Of a stretch of DNA of 35,503 nucleotides, positions 31,298 through 35,503 are shown piece by piece (the first letter of the stretch is position 1; each line of letters opens with the position of its first letter). The position numbers and the translations under genes were made by a program. Below the pieces are notes generated by a model that saw only the letters and a list, made by a program, of their open reading frames with translations, was not told where the DNA came from and ran no database searches. The stretch spans positions 1 to 35,503 of the forward strand of contig DXGM01000044.1 of NCBI GenBank assembly GCA_019113915.1, read 5' to 3'. Source of the DNA: Candidatus Gordonibacter avicola (GTDB lineage Bacteria > Actinomycetota > Coriobacteriia > Coriobacteriales > Eggerthellaceae).

Positions 31298-32143
31298 ATG
31301 ACCAAACTCACCACATCATCCTATATAAAGATAACGCTCATTGTGTTGATTGCCCTGCTGCTGGGCGGGTTTGCGCTGTTCGGCAGCGCGTGCGCCAGCT
31401 GGGGCTTCAGCATGGGGGGAGGAGCAAGCATGGGGAACGCAAACGTATCGACGCAAGGTATTCGCGCCATCGACATCGACTGGGCTGCCGGGTCGGTGGA
31501 CGTGCGCCCCTACGAAGGCACCGACATTGAACTGGTGGAAACGGCCGACCGTGGCATCTCGAAAGCCCAGGGCATGCGCTGGGACGTGAAGGGTGACACG
31601 CTGAAAGTGGACTACGGCGGATGGATGTCGTGTTTGTCGTTCACCAGCAAACACCTCACGGTGAACGTGCCGCGCGCCCTCGCCTCGCAGTTGGACGACC
31701 TGGACATCAATGGCGCGTCCGGCAACTACCAGGTGACCGACATCGGATGCCGCACCTTCGATTTCGACTTGGCCTCGGGCAAGCTGGAGGCTCAGGGCCT
31801 CACCACCGATGAACTGAAGGTGGACGTCGCCAGTGGCAAAGCCTTTGTGGAGGGAAGCGTGGCGAACAAGGCGCGGCTACACGCCGCCTCGGGACGCATT
31901 GAAGTCACGTTGCGCGACAAGGCGCCGCACACCATCGACGCCGATTTGGCCAGCGGCAACGTCACGGTGTCGCTGCCTGCGGACACCGGCTTCACGGCGC
32001 GGGTTGACAAGGCGTCTGGCAACTTCAGCACCGAGTTCTCCACGGACATGCGCAGCGACAATACGTATGTGTGCGGCAATGGCGAAACCGATATCAAGGT
32101 GGGCATGGCCAGCGGCCACTTCGCGCTGAACAAAACTGCGTAA
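31298..32143 (+). CDS. DUF4097-family membrane-anchored beta-strand-repeat protein
   Basis: The 281-residue protein has GGGGAGC before its ATG and an N-terminal hydrophobic helix (about 10-32) ending near a Cys (GSACAS). The rest is a chain of short beta repeats with recurring D-L-A-S-G-K/N and A-S-G-x elements (DFDLASGKLEA, VDVASGKAFV, HAASGRIEV, DADLASGNVTV), the DUF4097 pattern expected to form a beta-solenoid. It is probably exposed outside the cytoplasm. With the upstream membrane-bound XRE protein it forms a two-gene system also seen as a fusion at 28654. Role is unknown; a sensor of envelope state is one possibility. Confidence 0.88.
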   Translation: MTKLTTSSYIKITLIVLIALLLGGFALFGSACASWGFSMGGGASMGNANVSTQGIRAIDIDWAAGSVDVRPYEGTDIELVETADRGISKAQGMRWDVKGDTLKVDYGGWMSCLSFTSKHLTVNVPRALASQLDDLDINGASGNYQVTDIGCRTFDFDLASGKLEAQGLTTDELKVDVASGKAFVEGSVANKARLHAASGRIEVTLRDKAPHTIDADLASGNVTVSLPADTGFTARVDKASGNFSTEFSTDMRSDNTYVCGNGETDIKVGMASGHFALNKTA

Positions 32144-32150
32144 GCGCAGC

Positions 32151-32198
32151 GGCGGGCGGCTAGGCGAGCGGGCGCGCACCAGCGGCCTGTCGCCCGCC
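32151..32198. terminator. GC-rich inverted repeat between convergent genes
   Basis: GGCGGGCG (32151-32158) and CGCCCGCC (32191-32198) are perfect arms in the 61-base gap between the DUF4097 and GGDEF genes. No T-run is present. Confidence 0.35.
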
Positions 32199-32204
32199 CG
32201 CGCC

Positions 32205-33845
32205 CTACGCTTCTTCCGCGGCGAGGCGCACGGCGGAACCTTCCCGTTTCGCCTGATAAAGTGCCTCATCGCTCCGCTTGATAAGAACATCTATGGACAA
32301 GCTGGCATCGTCAGTCGCGGCGATGCCCGCGCTGGCCGCAAGCCTCCACGAGCCTCCAGCCGCCGAGTAACGCTGAAATTCCTCAAGCACGTCGTGCACC
32401 AGGCGCTCCGTCTCGTCCAACGCGACCACACCCAGCAGCGCCACCACAAACTCATCGCCGCCCCAGCGCACCACAAAGCCCTCGGGAAATGCTTCGCGCA
32501 ACGTGTCGGCGGCATGCACTAGCGCCTCGTCACCCGCCGCGTGGCCGAACTGGTCATTGATGCTCTTGAAGTTGTCCAGGTCGAAGGCAATAAGAGTAAT
32601 GGACTTGCCGTCGCGCTGCTTCTCGAGATACTCGTAGAAGTAGCGGCGGTTGTAGAGCCCCGTCAGATAGTCGGTGCGAGCGGCAATAACAACGCGCTCT
32701 TCCAGTTCGCGCTCGTTGGTCACATCGCGATAGATACGCAGCTGACCTGTGACGTTGCCAAACACGTCTTTGATGGCGCGCTGATTCACCTCAAATGTGC
32801 GGCGCGCCCCGCGGATGGTGGCCGTGAAAAAGCTTGAGTCAGCGAAGTCGTGCGTGTCCACCACATCATCACCAAGCGCCACGCGACGCCAATGGTCAAA
32901 CTCCCCGCCCAGGGCCTCTTCGCGCCTGATGGCGAAATAGTCCTCGGCGTGTCCGTTCATGTTGAGAATCCTGTTTTCCAGGTCGAGCACTACCACGGCG
33001 TAGGGCATAGAGTTGATGAAAATCTCTAGCTCAGTCTCAATGTTGCTAAGATTCGTCACGTCATGCGCCACGCCCACGGTGCCCATCACCGAGCCGTCGT
33101 AGTCAAACAGCGGCGACTTATACGTTTTGAATTGGCGCATACCTGCTTTCGTTTTCACCTGCTCGTCGAAGAGGCACGTGCGCCGCGCGCGCATGGTTTC
33201 CTCCTCGGACTCCAGACACACGTACTCGCCCTGGGCGTACTCGTCGGGCGTGATGTCCCATATATAGTAGTGGCCGCGCCCCTCCACCTGCGCTTTCGTC
33301 TTGCCCACGGTCTCACAAAACGCGTCGTTTACCTTGACGTGCGAGCCGGAAGCGTCCTTGAACCACACCAGTTCAGGAATGGAATCGATCGCGGTATCCA
33401 AGTATTGCCGCGCGAGGTCTAAATCGGCGTCCCGCTTCGCCGCGTTTTGGATGCGGGCGAATTCGAACGCGAGGCGCGCTTCGTCGAGCGGCGCTATCCA
33501 CAGCACGTCAATGAGTTCGTAATCAGCGGCCGTCCAAGTGCTCACCATGCGCTCGTCGGCGATGACCACCACAGCGCGGAAGAAGCCGGACCAGCACGCG
33601 CGCTGTCGCTCGACCAGGCTCGCAAGGTGGATGGAAGGTATGAGTGGGGCGACGTCCGTCGATACACCCTCGGGTGCGCGCGCGTCAATGATGGCGATGT
33701 CACAGCGACAAAACGCCTCGGCATCGAGCGTAGGGCGTACGGTTATAACGTGTTCGAACCGATCGAGGGGTGCACAATTGCGCACCGTCTGCTCGACGGA
33801 TCGGTCGATGCCAAATATGGTGATGCGCAGCGACTTGAGGTACAT
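32205..33845 (-). CDS. PAS-PAS-GGDEF diguanylate cyclase
   Basis: ATG 33845 follows GAAGGAGGGG, giving 546 residues. An N-terminal segment (about 5-130) has a receiver-like look (LRITIFGID, CDIAIIDARAP) but no clear phosphorylation triad. PAS domains lie at about 148-270 and 271-385, the first with ELVWFKDASGSHVKVNDAF. The GGDEF domain (about 390-540) has TDYLTGLYNRR, FDLDNFKSINDQFGH and the intact catalytic GGDEF (462-466), so c-di-GMP synthesis is likely. The RxxD inhibitory site normally just before GGDEF is absent (FPEG instead). No EAL domain is present. There are no membrane helices, so it senses a cytoplasmic signal. Confidence 0.93.
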   Translation of the reverse strand: MYLKSLRITIFGIDRSVEQTVRNCAPLDRFEHVITVRPTLDAEAFCRCDIAIIDARAPEGVSTDVAPLIPSIHLASLVERQRACWSGFFRAVVVIADERMVSTWTAADYELIDVLWIAPLDEARLAFEFARIQNAAKRDADLDLARQYLDTAIDSIPELVWFKDASGSHVKVNDAFCETVGKTKAQVEGRGHYYIWDITPDEYAQGEYVCLESEEETMRARRTCLFDEQVKTKAGMRQFKTYKSPLFDYDGSVMGTVGVAHDVTNLSNIETELEIFINSMPYAVVVLDLENRILNMNGHAEDYFAIRREEALGGEFDHWRRVALGDDVVDTHDFADSSFFTATIRGARRTFEVNQRAIKDVFGNVTGQLRIYRDVTNERELEERVVIAARTDYLTGLYNRRYFYEYLEKQRDGKSITLIAFDLDNFKSINDQFGHAAGDEALVHAADTLREAFPEGFVVRWGGDEFVVALLGVVALDETERLVHDVLEEFQRYSAAGGSWRLAASAGIAATDDASLSIDVLIKRSDEALYQAKREGSAVRLAAEEA

Positions 33846-34053
33846 GCTCCGCCCCTCCTTCAAAGGATGGTTGATATTGTACCTCTTTTGCCACCCGGAT
33901 GGTGTTATTGCTCCGTGTGAGACGTTACGAATTCAAGGCTATTATGGGAAAGGGAGATCAACTACACTAGGCTGTCGAAATAACGCGGGAGTGCGTGGCG
34001 ATACGCTTCGCAAAGCGAATCTCAACCAACGGTGACGCAAGGACAGATATCCT

Positions 34054-34965
34054 ATGAATTTCAGAACGCTTCGGCTTGAGGATAAGGAAGCCATTGATCA
34101 GGTGCTTAAGCCTCTCGGGCGCAACGACTCCGCGCTTGGTTTCGCGAACCTGTTCTCGCTGACGGAAAAGTACGGCACGGAAGTCTGTCTTGAAAAAGGC
34201 GTCCTCTACGTGCGCCAAAACGACCGAGTGCCCAACGCCGTGGCGTACTACCCGCCCTTCGGGGCCGCTGATTTACCGGCCACGGTGGAGCGCATGCTGG
34301 CTGCCGCCGCCGATGCCGACGAGCGCGCTGTGCTAGTAGGCATCTCGCCCGAAGAGAAGGTCCTGCTGGAAGAAGCGCTTTCGGGCGCGTTCTCGTTTTC
34401 GGCCGACCGTGCCTTCGCTGACTACCTCTATCACACCGATGTTATAGCCGCCTATAAGGGTCCGGCCCTCGCGAAGAAGCGCCGCGAGACCAACAAGTTC
34501 TACCAGCTGTACGGTGACGACGTGGAACTAGAGCCCATCGACCCCGCCCGCCTCGACGACCTGGCCGCGTTCCAGCAAACCTGGTTCGAAACCAGCCGCC
34601 GCCGCGGCACTGACGAGCACCCCCTGGAACTGGAGCACCGCAAAATCCTTCTCGACCTCAACCACTTCGCCGCCCTCGACCTGGAGGGCATCGTCCTGCG
34701 CATCAAGGGCGTCGTGCAAGGCTATGCTTACGGCAGCCTGCTGCCCGGCGGCGCCTTCGATGTCATGGTCCTCAAAGGCAACCTCGACTACCGCTACATC
34801 TGGCGCGCTCTCTTAAAAGAGCTATCCCAATCCGTCCAAGACCGCGCCCCGCTCCTCAACCTAGAAGAAGACCTGGGCCTCCCCGGCCTCCGAGAAAACA
34901 AACTAAGCTACCAACCCTGCACCCTTCTAGAAAAGTACCAAGCGGTACCAGTCGCGAGCTCATGA
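34054..34965 (+). CDS. DUF2156 (phosphatidylglycerol lysyltransferase C-terminal-like) protein
   Basis: The 303-residue protein resembles the cytoplasmic GNAT-like domain of MprF/LPG synthases: LRLEDKEAIDQVLKP and FANLFSLTEKYG at the start, KKRRETNKFYQLYG in the middle, and a C-terminal ALLNLEEDLGLPGLRENKLSYQP ending. It lacks the membrane part of MprF. Stand-alone members may transfer amino acids to lipids or act as unknown acyltransferases. It is transcribed away from the cyclase gene; the 208-base gap holds a CGCTTCG...AAGCG hairpin and a possible TATTAT -10 box. It is followed directly by repeat family B copy 4. Confidence 0.88.
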   Translation: MNFRTLRLEDKEAIDQVLKPLGRNDSALGFANLFSLTEKYGTEVCLEKGVLYVRQNDRVPNAVAYYPPFGAADLPATVERMLAAAADADERAVLVGISPEEKVLLEEALSGAFSFSADRAFADYLYHTDVIAAYKGPALAKKRRETNKFYQLYGDDVELEPIDPARLDDLAAFQQTWFETSRRRGTDEHPLELEHRKILLDLNHFAALDLEGIVLRIKGVVQGYAYGSLLPGGAFDVMVLKGNLDYRYIWRALLKELSQSVQDRAPLLNLEEDLGLPGLRENKLSYQPCTLLEKYQAVPVASS

Positions 34966-34974
34966 GTCCTCAAT

Positions 34975-35304
34975 AAAGTGTGGCGCGCTGTCGCGCTTTC
35001 TATTTCGCCATGAGGTGGCTGCCATCCCTAGCTTTATGACGGGGCTGACTTGCTTGAAGGCGAGGTCTTGCAATTGAGATAACCATTGTAGGGATGCTCT
35101 CCAGAGCATCCGTTCGCGCGAAGCGCGAAAACGCTGGTCACGGTAGTATTCTCCGCCTACGGCGGAGAGGACGCTTCGTGAAGCGCCCCTACTAAGGTAA
35201 CCTTCTTAGTTAGATTTATCGTACATGAAAGAGCCCGCGTCGTAAGGTAAGGAATGCGGGAAAACTTATGGCGTAATAGCCAGCGCGAAGCGCGTCACAC
35301 TTTT
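34975..35304. repeat. Interspersed repeat family B, copy 4 (330 bp, both ends)
   Basis: The left end AAAGTGTGGCGCGCTGTCGC and the right end, read inverted as AAAAGTGTGACGCGCTTCGC, form terminal inverted repeats that stay recognisable for about 70 bases. The inverted right end even matches copy 2's left end through GCATTCCTTACCT and GACGCGGGC. The interior carries TTCGCGCGAAGCGCGAAAACG and CGCCTACGGCGGAGAG palindromes. No transposase is encoded. It begins 10 bases after the DUF2156 gene. Confidence 0.85.
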
Positions 35305-35503
35305 GTGAAGCGCGACTTTTGTTACGAACCCAAAGAGCCCCCAGTGCACACACACCCAGATGTTCCGGCGAAGCCGGAACTCAACCCAAGAGCCCCAACC
35401 ACGCAAGCAACACACGTCAACCTTCACAGCAAGAAGGCGAAGCCCGCCGGCCCCCGGCCGGCGCATCCCTCACCCCCTGTGATTCGGGGGGTTCCCAACC
35501 AGC
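35305..35503. other. Window end with hairpins, no gene
   Basis: No gene is seen. GTTCCGGC-GAA-GCCGGAAC (35362-35380) is a stable hairpin, and two GCCGGC copies around 35446-35462 could form another. CCCCC and GGGGGG flank TGTGATTC at 35472-35490. These may close genes lying beyond the right edge. Confidence 0.4.

Noticed and set aside
1..35503. CRISPR arrays, tRNA or rRNA genes
   Set aside because: No regularly spaced direct repeats, cloverleaf-like sequence or rRNA-like stretch was recognised by eye.

Overview
The window is high-GC DNA with short intergenic gaps. Its gene content suggests an anaerobic actinobacterium of the Coriobacteriia, probably Eggerthellaceae. Pointers are a Tat-exported DmsA-like molybdoenzyme with a four-cluster ferredoxin and NrfD anchor, a NapH-like polyferredoxin, a TipA-type MerR regulator and Rrf2/YtrA-type regulators. 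This placement rests on gene content and base composition only; no rRNA or other marker gene is present.

Layout. 1-629: no confident gene, one palindromic repeat (family A). 630-6311: an envelope block with a class A beta-lactamase-fold serine hydrolase, a coiled-coil/double-psi-barrel protein, a three-SH3 protein, a GH25 lysozyme-like lipoprotein and a GT51 glycosyltransferase. 6312-9927: an Rrf2 regulator, then a leftward GntR(YtrA)-ATPase-permease-permease operon. 9969-10868: a RelB-like/PIN toxin-antitoxin pair with an operator inside its promoter. 10926-14918: ArsC/Spx-like protein, dtd, flavodoxin-like protein, TfoX C-terminal-domain protein, TetR plus polyferredoxin, a parS-like site and a TipA-like MerR regulator. 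14994-16564: a DUF1016/YhcG nuclease and a small HTH protein accompanied by 29-bp palindromes. 16759-18441: recN. 18711-24581: DmsA-B-C-like oxidoreductase operon with a radical SAM gene instead of a visible TorD chaperone. 24693-28483: Ada-AlkA fusion, ogt, rlmB, rae1/yacP. 28654-32143: two related HTH/DUF4097 loci separated by interspersed repeats. 32205-34965: a PAS-GGDEF diguanylate cyclase and a DUF2156 protein. 34975-35503: another long repeat and unassigned sequence.

How it fits together. The 5' block remodels peptidoglycan. The DmsABC-like operon probably supports anaerobic respiration with an unidentified acceptor. Ada-AlkA and Ogt together form an alkylation-damage response. Several small regulators carry readable operators: PIN/RelB, TetR, MerR and GntR. 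The perfect 16-bp parS match suggests this segment lies in the origin-proximal part of the chromosome.

The most unusual signals are the identical-architecture palindromes inside and beside yhcG, the one-gene versus two-gene versions of an HTH/DUF4097 membrane system, a family of about 330-360 bp inverted-repeat elements, and an apparent one-base frameshift at the start of the NrfD-like anchor gene.
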